Below are positions 34,719 through 41,917 of a stretch of 64,000 nucleotides of DNA, piece after piece. The DNA is from an uncultured Oscillospiraceae bacterium. Lineage in GTDB: Bacteria; Bacillota; Clostridia; Oscillospirales; Ruminococcaceae. How positions within the stretch are numbered: position 1 is the stretch's first letter; the number at the start of each line of letters is the position of its first letter. Under the pieces are notes generated by a model. The model was given only the letters and a program-made list of their open reading frames with translations. It searched no databases and was not told where the DNA came from. Where the stretch lies: assembly GCA_900540595.1 (NCBI GenBank), contig UQGL01000003.1, positions 62,001-126,000 of the forward strand. The letters run 5' to 3'. A program made the translations under genes and the position numbers.

Positions 34719-34747
34719 TTGACATTTCCCGCGCACATTGTTATAAT
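34719..34747 (+). promoter_or_regulatory. Sigma-A promoter of tRNA-Ser
   Basis: -35 TTGACA (34719-34724), 17-bp spacer, -10 TATAAT (34742-34747); both hexamers are perfect. Confidence 0.9.
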
Positions 34748-34782
34748 AGCTCATGCAGTCAGGCGCTGCACAAAAAGAATAT

Positions 34783-34874
34783 GGAAAGATGGCTGAGCTG
34801 GTCTAAGGCGCACGACTGGAAATCGTGTAGGGCCCCTAAAGCCCTCAAGGGTTCGAATCCCTTTCTTTCCGCCA
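34783..34874 (+). tRNA. tRNA-Ser (GGA)
   Basis: Acceptor GGAAAGA pairs with TCTTTCC; discriminator G and encoded CCA at the end. Anticodon loop CTGGAAA gives GGA. The long variable arm (GGGCCCCTAAAGCCC) is that of a type II serine tRNA. T arm GGGTTCGAATCCC. Confidence 0.95.
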
Positions 34875-34878
34875 TGTT

Positions 34879-34915
34879 AAAGGCTACATCCTATTTTGGA
34901 TGTAGCCTTTTTCTT
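34879..34915 (+). terminator. Terminator of tRNA-Ser
   Basis: AAAGGCTACATCC (34879-34891) pairs with GGATGTAGCCTTT (34898-34910), then TTCTT. Confidence 0.9.
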
Positions 34916-34940
34916 GTCTTTGCGGACGCTGCAGTCACAC

Positions 34941-35002
34941 AAAACCGGATACCGTGTGCGGGGTTATTCAGCCCTGCGCACGGTATCTGGTTTTGCTTTT
35001 TC
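34941..35002 (+). terminator. Second long hairpin before blaI, terminator-like
   Basis: A 19-nt arm from 34941 (AAAACCGGATACCGTGTGC) pairs with 34976-34994 with two wobble/mismatch positions and is followed by GCTTTTTC. It backs up the tRNA terminator and insulates the BlaI promoter at 35034. Confidence 0.65.
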
Positions 35003-35033
35003 TCCGCAGTTTCTCACCATAAGGGAATTTTTG

Positions 35034-35062
35034 TTGACATTCTCGGTCTATTGTAGTAGACT
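35034..35062 (+). promoter_or_regulatory. Sigma-A promoter of the blaI-M56/M23 operon
   Basis: -35 TTGACA (35034-35039), 17-bp spacer, -10 TAGACT (35057-35062). The first operator copy covers the spacer and -10. Confidence 0.75.
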
Positions 35063-35093
35063 GTAAACAAAGATAGGTCTATTACAGTAAACC
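35045..35093. promoter_or_regulatory. Two BlaI-type operators
   Basis: GGTCTATTGTAGTAGACT (35045-35062) and GGTCTATTACAGTAAACC (35076-35093) are two related 18-bp sites 31 bases (three helical turns) apart. The first contains the dyad GTCTA-ttgtag-TAGAC and the TACTACA word (reverse strand) known from BlaI/MecI operators. They overlie the -10 and the start region, as expected for autorepression. Confidence 0.75.
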
Positions 35094-35107
35094 AAAGGAG
35101 TTACCCC

Positions 35108-35485
35108 ATGCTGAACCATGAACCGCTCCGCCTTGCCGATGGCGAATACCGCTTTGCCTGCCTTGTGTGGGACAATGAGCCGCTGCCCAGCGGGCAGCTT
35201 GTTACGCTGGCCGCCGCCGCGCTGGGCTGGAAAAAAAGCACCACCTACACCGTTTTGAAGAAGCTCTGCGAGCGCGGTGTGCTGCAAAATTCAGACGGTC
35301 AGGTGACAAGCCTGATCCGGCGGGAGGATGTCCAACAGGCCGAGAGTGCCGCCGTGGTGGACAAGACCTTCGGCGGCAGCCTGCCGCGCTTTGTAGCCGC
35401 CTTCCTCAACTCAAAGCCGATCAGCGAGGCCGAGGCTGCCGAGATTCGCGCTCTGCTGGACGCCGCCCAACAAAAGGAGGGGTAG
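35108..35485 (+). CDS. blaI: BlaI/MecI/CopY-family transcriptional repressor
   Basis: A 125-residue repressor: winged helix with TLAAAALGWKKSTTYTVLKKLCERG and a C-terminal dimerisation helix region (FLNSKPISEAEAAEIRALLD). In known systems the repressor is cut after the BlaR1/MecR1 sensor is activated. The following gene, two bases after its stop, encodes an M56 protease of that type, so the pair is intact, but no beta-lactamase or PBP2a follows. The ATG has AAAGGAG six bases upstream and is preceded by two BlaI-type operators. Confidence 0.93.
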   Translation: MLNHEPLRLADGEYRFACLVWDNEPLPSGQLVTLAAAALGWKKSTTYTVLKKLCERGVLQNSDGQVTSLIRREDVQQAESAAVVDKTFGGSLPRFVAAFLNSKPISEAEAAEIRALLDAAQQKEG

Positions 35486-35487
35486 TT

Positions 35488-37404
35488 ATGCGCAGTATCG
35501 TACTTTCCTTTTTGCTGCTCAGCGCACGCGGCGCGGTGGCCGCAGCGGCAGTCTGGTGCGTTTGCCGGGTGCTGCGCCGCGCCCACGCCCCCAGCCGTCT
35601 GCTGTGCTGGCTGTGGCTGGCCGTAGGGGTACGGTTCGTGCTGCCGTGGGGCATTCCGCTGCAGCTGCCCCGCCCGCAAAGCGCCCCGCTGGCTGCAGCC
35701 GCCGACACCGTGCAGGAGCTGGGTGCGCTGCCGCTTCCGGATTTGGCACCGGCAGCACCCACCGCTGCGGCCGCGCTGCCGTGGTACACCCGGCTGACCC
35801 CCTGGCATATACTTGCGGCAGTCTGGCTGGCCGGTGCGCTGGTGCTGGCGCTGCGCGGCATCGCGGGCTATTGGCGGCTACGCCGCAGCGTTGCGCTGGC
35901 CTGCAAGGCACCGGACGGCTGCTACGGCGGAGCCTGTGTGGCTGCACCGTTCACGCTGGGCATCCTGCGCCCGCGCATCTATCTGCCGGACAGTCTGCAG
36001 GGCGCGGCCCGACAGGCCGTGCTGCTGCATGAGCAGACCCACATCCGCCGCGGCGACCCGCTGACCAAGCCGCTGTTTTATGCTGCAGTCTGTCTGCACT
36101 GGTTCAACCCGCTGGCATGGCTGGCGTTCCGCGGTTTTGAGCGCGACATGGAGGCCGCCTGTGATGAGGCCGCCGTGCAGGGCCGCCCCCTGCCCGAGCG
36201 CAACGCCTACTGCGAAACGCTGCTGCAGTTTGCTGTACAGGGGCAGCGGGTGCCGGGCAGCCTGACCTTCGGGCAGGGCAGCGTAAAGGGGCGCATCGTG
36301 CATCTGCTGCACTACCGCCGTCTGGGCGCGGGGGCACTGGCGGTCTGCATAGCCGTGGTCGGCCTCTGCTTTGCTGCCTGCATGGTCCGTCCGGAGCTGT
36401 CCGCACAGCCCGAGACCACAACAGCCGCACCGGAAAGCCCGGCCACTGCCGAGACCGCCCAGCCAGCCGAAGCGCCCGCACCGGTGGTACAGACCTCTGC
36501 CCTGCCGACATTGAGCGATGCCGCGAACAGCCCGCGATTCCTCTGCCCGGTCGATTACAAGTACATCTCCCGTTTCCGTTCAGACGAGGACGGCCACCGC
36601 GGCGATGACCTCTGTGCGGATGAGGGCACCGAGATTTACGCCGCCGCGGACGGTGTTGTGCTGGCCGCGCAGGAGCATTACAGCTGGGGCAATTTTGTGG
36701 AGATCGACCACGGTACCGACGCCGACGGTCTGCGCTGGGTCACGCTGTACGCCCACATGAAGTCCTGCGCCGTGCAGGTCGGGCAGACCGTCACTGCCGG
36801 GCAGGTCATCGGGTATCTGGGGCACACCGGCAACACAACCGGCAACGCCTGCCATTTTGAGATGCAGGTCAATGGCGTCCTTACGGAGCCGCGCTATTTT
36901 ACCGCCTACACAGGCAGTGATGCCGCCGAGCTGACGCAGGAAAAGGCAGACGAAATTCTGGCCGAGGCCGTGCGCCGCGCTGCTTCCGACCAGACGACTG
37001 CCGTTGATGGAGCTGCCGCCCTTTCCGGCGTGGATCTCTTTACCCTGCCGGTCGCGCCCCCGCCGCAGGTCAGCGGCTATGCCCCCGAAAACGGCCACTC
37101 CGGCATTGACTTTGCCGCCGAGGAGGGTGCGGAGGTTTACGCCGTTGCCGGTGGTATCGTGACCGCCGCCGACTACGATGTTGAAAAGGGCAACTATGTC
37201 GTCCTTGACCACGGCGGCGGGCTGGAAACGGAGTATCAGCACATGAAGTCGCTGCTCGTCTCTGCCGGGCAGTCCGTGGTCCAAGGCCAGGTCTTGGGAT
37301 ATGTGGGCAGCACCGGCAATTCCACCGGGCCGCACCTGCACTTTGAGGCACGGCAGGACGGCGCGCCTGCAGACCTGACCGGGACTGCCCTATTAGCGGA
37401 GTAA
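35488..37404 (+). CDS. M56 (BlaR1-type) membrane protease fused to two M23 peptidase domains
   Basis: A 638-residue protein. Residues 1-300: BlaR1/MecR1-like integral membrane M56 protease with helices at about 3-27, 37-57, 105-127 and 280-300, zinc motif HEQTH (181-185) and a downstream Glu in ERDMEAACDE (218-227). Residues 300-345: Thr/Ala/Pro linker outside the membrane. Residues 350-470 and 525-632: two M23 peptidase domains. The first has H370, D374 and H423 but reads NACHFE where the family has HxH, so a catalytic His is replaced by Ala454. The second is intact (H537, D541, H585, PHLHFE). The usual penicillin-binding sensor is absent. Co-transcribed with blaI. M56/M23 fusions are known in Firmicutes; the function is not. 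Confidence 0.9.
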   Translation: MRSIVLSFLLLSARGAVAAAAVWCVCRVLRRAHAPSRLLCWLWLAVGVRFVLPWGIPLQLPRPQSAPLAAAADTVQELGALPLPDLAPAAPTAAAALPWYTRLTPWHILAAVWLAGALVLALRGIAGYWRLRRSVALACKAPDGCYGGACVAAPFTLGILRPRIYLPDSLQGAARQAVLLHEQTHIRRGDPLTKPLFYAAVCLHWFNPLAWLAFRGFERDMEAACDEAAVQGRPLPERNAYCETLLQFAVQGQRVPGSLTFGQGSVKGRIVHLLHYRRLGAGALAVCIAVVGLCFAACMVRPELSAQPETTTAAPESPATAETAQPAEAPAPVVQTSALPTLSDAANSPRFLCPVDYKYISRFRSDEDGHRGDDLCADEGTEIYAAADGVVLAAQEHYSWGNFVEIDHGTDADGLRWVTLYAHMKSCAVQVGQTVTAGQVIGYLGHTGNTTGNACHFEMQVNGVLTEPRYFTAYTGSDAAELTQEKADEILAEAVRRAASDQTTAVDGAAALSGVDLFTLPVAPPPQVSGYAPENGHSGIDFAAEEGAEVYAVAGGIVTAADYDVEKGNYVVLDHGGGLETEYQHMKSLLVSAGQSVVQGQVLGYVGSTGNSTGPHLHFEARQDGAPADLTGTALLAE

Positions 37405-37408
37405 CAAG

Positions 37409-38638
37409 ATGAAATACAGGCACTTCCCCGCCGCTGTATTGGCGGCGGGGCTGCTTTTTTATACCCTTTTTTCGGGCTTTGCCGCACAGGCAGCAGACAA
37501 AAAGGGCGAATTGACGCAAAAACAGACCGAGACCCGGCAGGAGTATGAGGCCGCGCAGTCCGCACTGGCCGCGCTGCAGGCGCAGCAGGCCCAGACCGAG
37601 AGCGAGATCCAGTCGCTGAACGGACAGGCCGCCGAGCTGGCGGGGCAGATTGAGGCGGTAACCGCTGCCGTGCAGCAGGCACAGACAGAGCTTGACGCGC
37701 GTTTGTCTGATGCGGAAGCCGCACGGGCTGCCCGGGACGCCAAGCAGGCAGAGTACGAGGCACGCCTTTCCGTCTGCAAGGAGCAGCTGCGCGCAATGCA
37801 GCGGCTGGACGGCGGCGGGGCGCTCTGGCTGCTGACACAGGCCAAAAGCCTGTACCAGCTGCTGACCTTTGACACCGTGCTGCGCCAGATGAGCGCCAAA
37901 AACAGTGCCGTTCTGGCCGAGCTTGACGCTGAGGCCGCTGCGCTGGAGCAGGCCCGCGCCGAGGCCGAGGACGCTGCCCGCCGCGCTGAGACCGCAAGAG
38001 CCGAGCTGGAGGGCCAGCAGACTGCCCTGCACACCGCGCAGAGCCAGCTGGAAGCCGCCCTGCTGGACGCCAACAGCACCCTGACCGCCCAGCAGGCCGC
38101 CGCACAGGCCCAGACCACCGTGACCGATGCCGCGAAAAAGGCCTACGAGGAGGCTACTGCCGCGCTTGATGCCTATGTGCGGGCGCAAAGCCGCCGCTAC
38201 ACGACGGCAGAGCTGCGGCTGACCAGTCTTGATTTCCGCTGCCCGCTGGACAGCTACGGGCGCATCACAACACAGTTCGGCGAGGCGGACCCATGGGGCA
38301 TCCCCCACAGAGGCACCGACTTTGCCGCGCCGGGCGGCACACCGATCTACGCCATTGCGGACGGCATCGTCAGCGCCGCGCGGGCGATGAACAGCTACGG
38401 CAACTGCGTACAGGTCAGCCACGGCACAGCGGATGACGGCTGCCGCTACGACAGCCTGTATGCTCACATGAGCAGCATCGCCGTGGCGGAGGGCACCGCC
38501 GTGCGGCGCGGCGATCTGCTGGGCTATGTCGGCAACACCGGCAATGTCTACGGCACCGGCGGCGGGTATCACCTGCATCTTGAGCTGCGGGTGAACGGCA
38601 GCCGCACAGACCCGCTGGGCTATGTGCCGAGCCGATAG
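37409..38638 (+). CDS. Secreted coiled-coil M23 peptidase (EnvC/murein hydrolase activator-like)
   Basis: A 409-residue exported protein: signal peptide to about residue 28 (AAQAADKK cleavage area), a very long Ala/Gln/Glu-rich coiled coil (about 30-265) and a C-terminal M23 domain with HRGTDFAAPGGTPIYA, LYAHMSS and YHLHLEL. The metal-binding and HxH residues look complete, so it may be an active endopeptidase, unlike EnvC itself. It starts 4 bases after the M56/M23 gene and has no separate promoter, so it belongs to the BlaI operon. Confidence 0.88.
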   Translation: MKYRHFPAAVLAAGLLFYTLFSGFAAQAADKKGELTQKQTETRQEYEAAQSALAALQAQQAQTESEIQSLNGQAAELAGQIEAVTAAVQQAQTELDARLSDAEAARAARDAKQAEYEARLSVCKEQLRAMQRLDGGGALWLLTQAKSLYQLLTFDTVLRQMSAKNSAVLAELDAEAAALEQARAEAEDAARRAETARAELEGQQTALHTAQSQLEAALLDANSTLTAQQAAAQAQTTVTDAAKKAYEEATAALDAYVRAQSRRYTTAELRLTSLDFRCPLDSYGRITTQFGEADPWGIPHRGTDFAAPGGTPIYAIADGIVSAARAMNSYGNCVQVSHGTADDGCRYDSLYAHMSSIAVAEGTAVRRGDLLGYVGNTGNVYGTGGGYHLHLELRVNGSRTDPLGYVPSR

Positions 38639-38711
38639 GGATGGATTTTATCGGCGGCCTGCGGAAACACCCATCTCCCCTGCGGACGATTTGAAAACGA
38701 GGTTTCCTATT

Positions 38712-40073
38712 TTGACCTTCGGTGATTTTTTGTATTTTGTCGGCTTTCAGGTCGAATATACCGCCGTGCGCCTCGCGCGCAGGATGTGGGCGGCAGCACA
38801 GTGGGCTGCGTGGGCCGCGCTTACGCTGCTGGCCGTGCTGCTGCGGCCTGTGGTGCGGGCGGCGGCAAATTTCAAGGCGGCGCTCTGCGCCCCGCGGCAG
38901 CTGGCAGATTATCTGCTGCCTGTGCTGGCCTGCGCAGCGCTGGCCGTCTACCTGCACACAGCGCTTTCCCAGCCCTTTGTGCTGCGGGTCGAGGTAAACG
39001 GCCAAAGTGTCGGCTATGTGGCCGGTGAAGCAGCCTTTGAGGCAGCGCGCGCTGATGTGCAGGCCCGCATCAATGGGGTGGCCGACTGGCAGATACAGCC
39101 GGAGTACACCCTTGTCCGGGGCGGCGCAGATACCCCTACTCTGACCGAGCGGGAAATCGCCGATGCCATCCTGCGCGCCTCCGGCGGGGAGATCACCGAG
39201 GGGACCGCCGTCTACATAGACGGCGCGCTGCAGTTCATCACCACCGAGGGCGACCATCTGCGGCAGTTCCTCTATGCGCTGCGCCGCCCCTGGCAGCGCG
39301 AGGGTGTGCAGACAGCCTTTGTGCATGGGCTGCGCATGGTGGACGGCATCTACCCTGCTGCAGCGGTCACACCTTACCCTGATCTGATAGAGGCACTGCA
39401 GCGCGGGGACGGCCTGTTGCAGGTCAAGGTCGTGCGGTATGAGACTGTGACAAAGGCGCTGCCCTTTGAGACACAGACCGTTGAGGATCCCGCGCTGGAC
39501 TTTGGCAAGACCGAGACCGTACAGGACGGGCAGGACGGCGCCGAGCAGGTCACAAGCGAGATCACCGAGATAGACGGAACGGTCGCGGCTGTGCAGGCCG
39601 TGGATGTGCAGCTTTTACAGCCCGCCGTGCCGGAGATCATCCACCGGGGCACACGGCTGAAAAGCGGCATGATCGGCAAGCTCGGCACCGGCAGCTTTCT
39701 CTGGCCTGTGCCGGGGTATTCGGGCATCAGCCGATGGGCTAATCTACCCTATGGCCACCGCGGGGTGGACATCACCGCAGCCTACGGCACACCCATCTAC
39801 GCCGCCGATGCCGGCACCGTCATTGCCGCAAAGTGGCATAACCACCCCACCATGAGCTGGGGCTACTATGTGGAGATCGACCACGGCAACGGCTACAAAA
39901 CGCTCTACGCGCACATGTGCCGCTTTGTTGTACAGGCCGGGCAGACCGTGGAAAAGGGTCAGTTGATCGGCTATGTAGGCGCTACGGGTGCCGCCACCGG
40001 CAACCACTGCCATTTTGAAATGTATTACAACAACGCCCTGATCAGCGCACGGAATGTGTTCCCGGATATATAA
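38712..40073 (+). CDS. Membrane-anchored G5-domain M23 peptidase
   Basis: About 453 residues: one or two N-terminal membrane helices, a 150-residue region with signs of a ubiquitin-like/YPEB-type fold (VLRVEVNGQSVGYVAGEAAF), a G5 domain (VKVVRYETVTKALPFETQTV to EIIHRGT) that binds peptidoglycan sugars, and an M23 domain (YGHRGVDITAAYG, LYAHM, GNHCHFEMY). All M23 residues are present. I chose TTG 38712 with GAGG nine bases upstream; an ATG at 38622 overlapping the previous gene would add an unlikely 30-residue head. Third M23 gene of the locus. Confidence 0.85.
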   Translation: MTFGDFLYFVGFQVEYTAVRLARRMWAAAQWAAWAALTLLAVLLRPVVRAAANFKAALCAPRQLADYLLPVLACAALAVYLHTALSQPFVLRVEVNGQSVGYVAGEAAFEAARADVQARINGVADWQIQPEYTLVRGGADTPTLTEREIADAILRASGGEITEGTAVYIDGALQFITTEGDHLRQFLYALRRPWQREGVQTAFVHGLRMVDGIYPAAAVTPYPDLIEALQRGDGLLQVKVVRYETVTKALPFETQTVEDPALDFGKTETVQDGQDGAEQVTSEITEIDGTVAAVQAVDVQLLQPAVPEIIHRGTRLKSGMIGKLGTGSFLWPVPGYSGISRWANLPYGHRGVDITAAYGTPIYAADAGTVIAAKWHNHPTMSWGYYVEIDHGNGYKTLYAHMCRFVVQAGQTVEKGQLIGYVGATGAATGNHCHFEMYYNNALISARNVFPDI

Positions 40074-40095
40074 TTAAATTTATTTTGCAAACCGC

Positions 40096-40124
40096 TTTAC
40101 TTTTTTGTTTTCCCGTGGTAGAAT
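40096..40124 (+). promoter_or_regulatory. Sigma-A-type promoter for the Lrp gene
   Basis: -35 TTTACT (40096-40101), 17-bp spacer, -10 TAGAAT (40119-40124). Confidence 0.6.
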
Positions 40125-40146
40125 ACTTCACATAGTAAAGCTGACT

Positions 40147-40191
40147 AAGCTCTCGTTCAGGTGCAATGACGCACACGGACGGGAGCTTTTT
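40147..40191 (+). terminator. Attenuator-like hairpin in the lrp leader
   Basis: AAGCTCTCGTTC (40147-40158) pairs with GGACGGGAGCTT (40177-40188) through GT wobbles, with an inner GTGC/GCAC stem, followed by a T-run. It lies between the predicted start point and the lrp ATG, so it would cut lrp transcription unless an antiterminating fold forms. Confidence 0.55.
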
Positions 40192-40211
40192 GCCTAAAAT
40201 GAGGTACCGCT

Positions 40212-40658
40212 ATGGATCACATCGACCGCAAAATCATCGACATTCTGCAAAATAATGCCCGTTCCCCGCTCAAGGAGATCGCCGACCATGTGTTTTTGTC
40301 CAGCCCTGCTGTGTCAGCCCGTATCGCCCGGCTCGAAAGCTCGGGGACTATCTCCGGCTATCAGGCGCAGGTCGATGCCCCCAAGCTGGGGTACATGGTC
40401 AAGGCCTTCATCAATCTGGATATGGACCCCCAGCGCAAGCCGGAGTTTTACCCGTATATCCAAAACTGCCCCCATGTGGTGGAGTGCAACTGCGTCACCG
40501 GCGATTACAGTATGCTGATCGAGGTGCTGTTCGGCACAACACAGGAGCTGGACCAGTTCATCAACCATCTGCAGCAGTTCGGCCGCACCCGCACCCAGAT
40601 CGTCTTTTCTACCCCGGTAGAGCATCGCGGTGTGCCGGTGGCAGTGCCGGAGGAATGA
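40212..40658 (+). CDS. Lrp/AsnC-family transcriptional regulator
   Basis: A 148-residue regulator: N-terminal HTH (IIDILQNNARSPLKEIADHV, SSPAVSARIARLESSGTI) and a C-terminal RAM ligand domain (VTGDYSMLIEVLFGTTQELD). The usual ligands are amino acids. Its stop (40656-40658) directly abuts that of the converging AEC transporter, with no terminator between. The leader has a hairpin that could attenuate it. Confidence 0.92.
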   Translation: MDHIDRKIIDILQNNARSPLKEIADHVFLSSPAVSARIARLESSGTISGYQAQVDAPKLGYMVKAFINLDMDPQRKPEFYPYIQNCPHVVECNCVTGDYSMLIEVLFGTTQELDQFINHLQQFGRTRTQIVFSTPVEHRGVPVAVPEE

Positions 40659-41600
40659 TTACAGGTATCCCCCGCAGCGCAGCAGGAAGATCCAGCCCGT
40701 CAGCGTCAGGGCGGAAAGCAGCGTTGTCAGGGCGATGCAGCTCGATGTCAGCACGCCCTCGTGGCCCATATTCTTGCTCATGACATAGGCGCTGGGGGTC
40801 GTAGGGCTGCCCAGCATGATGAGCAGCGCAACGAGTTCTTCATCCCGGAAGCCGAGCGCTACTGCACAAGGCAGAAACACCGCCGCCAGACCGACCGTCT
40901 TGATGAAGGCCGCCGCGACCGTAGGGCCAAGCTTTTGGATGGCCTTTGTGCCCTCAAACGATGCGCCGATCGACAAAAGCGACAGCGGCGTGGTGAGGGA
41001 CGCAAGGCTGCTCATGGTCTTGGTGACCATCTGGGGCAGCGTGAAGGGCAGCAGCGCATAGACTGTGCCAAAAATGATACCCAGCAAAATCGGATTGGTG
41101 GCAACCCCGCGCAGCAGCTGCCCGGCATTCGGTGTGCTGCGCTGCAAGGGAGATTCCATCATTAAGATGAGCACGGCAAAAATGTTGAACAGCGGCACGC
41201 TGCCCAGGATCATCAGCGGGGCCATGCCCGCATTGCCGTAGATATTCTGGATGAACGCCACACCCAGCACGGCGGCGCTGCTGCGGTAGCCCGCCTGCAC
41301 AAACTCCCCTACCAGAGCTTTGTCCTTCAGGAAGCGCTTAGCCCCCGCCCAGACGGCCAGAATGCCGACAAGCGTAGCCGCAAAGCAAAACAGCACAAAT
41401 CTGGGCTGGAAATCATGCAGAATATCCACACTGCCCATGTCGAGAAACAGCATGACAGGCAGCGTGACCTTAAAGCAAAGCTTATCCGCTGCCTTGCAGA
41501 ATGCAGGCGGCAAAAAGCCTGCCTGCCCCAGCAGATACCCCACCACCATGACAAAGAACACCGGCATGGTGGCATTCAGACTAAACAGCAGGTTTTGCAT
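40659..41600 (-). CDS. AEC-family transporter (auxin efflux carrier/malate permease-like)
   Basis: A 313-residue membrane protein with about ten helices in two inverted halves, as in the AEC/MleP family: MPVFFVMVVGYLLGQAGFLP at the start and TTPLSLLSIGASFEG in the middle. Substrates of the family are organic acids or amphipathic small molecules. The ATG at 41600 has GAGGGG seven bases upstream; an in-frame extension would overlap tRNA-Leu. It follows tRNA-Leu and its terminator on the same strand. Confidence 0.88.
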   Translation of the reverse strand: MQNLLFSLNATMPVFFVMVVGYLLGQAGFLPPAFCKAADKLCFKVTLPVMLFLDMGSVDILHDFQPRFVLFCFAATLVGILAVWAGAKRFLKDKALVGEFVQAGYRSSAAVLGVAFIQNIYGNAGMAPLMILGSVPLFNIFAVLILMMESPLQRSTPNAGQLLRGVATNPILLGIIFGTVYALLPFTLPQMVTKTMSSLASLTTPLSLLSIGASFEGTKAIQKLGPTVAAAFIKTVGLAAVFLPCAVALGFRDEELVALLIMLGSPTTPSAYVMSKNMGHEGVLTSSCIALTTLLSALTLTGWIFLLRCGGYL

Positions 41601-41636
41601 TGCGGCACCCCTCATTTCTTTATAAAAACAAAAAAG

Positions 41637-41669
41637 AAAAGTCCTACAGCGAAAAACTGTAGGACTTTT
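41637..41669. terminator. Terminator of tRNA-Leu
   Basis: AAAAGTCCTACAG (41637-41649) pairs with CTGTAGGACTTTT (41657-41669); T-run on both strands. Confidence 0.9.
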
Positions 41670-41671
41670 CT

Positions 41672-41755
41672 TGGTGCGGAAGATGGGACTTGAACCCACA
41701 CGTCATAGACACACGCACCTCAAACGTGCCTGTCTGCCGATTCCAGCACTTCCGC
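41672..41755 (-). tRNA. tRNA-Leu (GAG)
   Basis: Minus strand: acceptor GCGGAAG pairs with CTTCCGC, discriminator A, encoded CCA. Anticodon loop TTGAGGT gives GAG. The variable arm (TGTCTATGACGTG region) is long, as in type II leucine tRNAs; T arm GGGTTCAAGTCCC. Confidence 0.95.
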
Positions 41756-41780
41756 TCAAATCGCATTGACTGCGAGAGAT

Positions 41781-41810
41781 ATAATACCACAATCCGCACC
41801 CAAAAGTCAA
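41781..41810 (-). promoter_or_regulatory. Sigma-A-type promoter of tRNA-Leu
   Basis: Minus strand -35 TTGACT (41805-41810), 18-bp spacer, -10 TATTAT (41781-41786). Confidence 0.7.
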
Positions 41811-41842
41811 GCCTTCTGCGAAAGTTTTATTCACGAATTGCC

Positions 41843-41888
41843 AAAAACGCCCTGCGCCCCCGGAGGTTTCCTTCCGGGGGCGCAGGGC
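41843..41888 (-). terminator. Terminator after the GPH transporter
   Basis: GCCCTGCGCCCCCGGA (41849-41864) pairs with TCCGGGGGCGCAGGGC (41873-41888); a T-run follows on the minus strand. Confidence 0.9.
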
Positions 41889-41917
41889 TGTTTATGAAGA
41901 GAAAAGAAAATGGCAAA

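Noticed and set aside
35488-37404. Beta-lactam resistance operon
   Set aside because: BlaI and an M56 protease are present, but the sensor lacks a penicillin-binding domain and no beta-lactamase or PBP2a gene follows.
41601-41699. N-terminal extension of the AEC transporter
   Set aside because: It would overlap tRNA-Leu and the terminator; ATG 41600 has GAGGGG.
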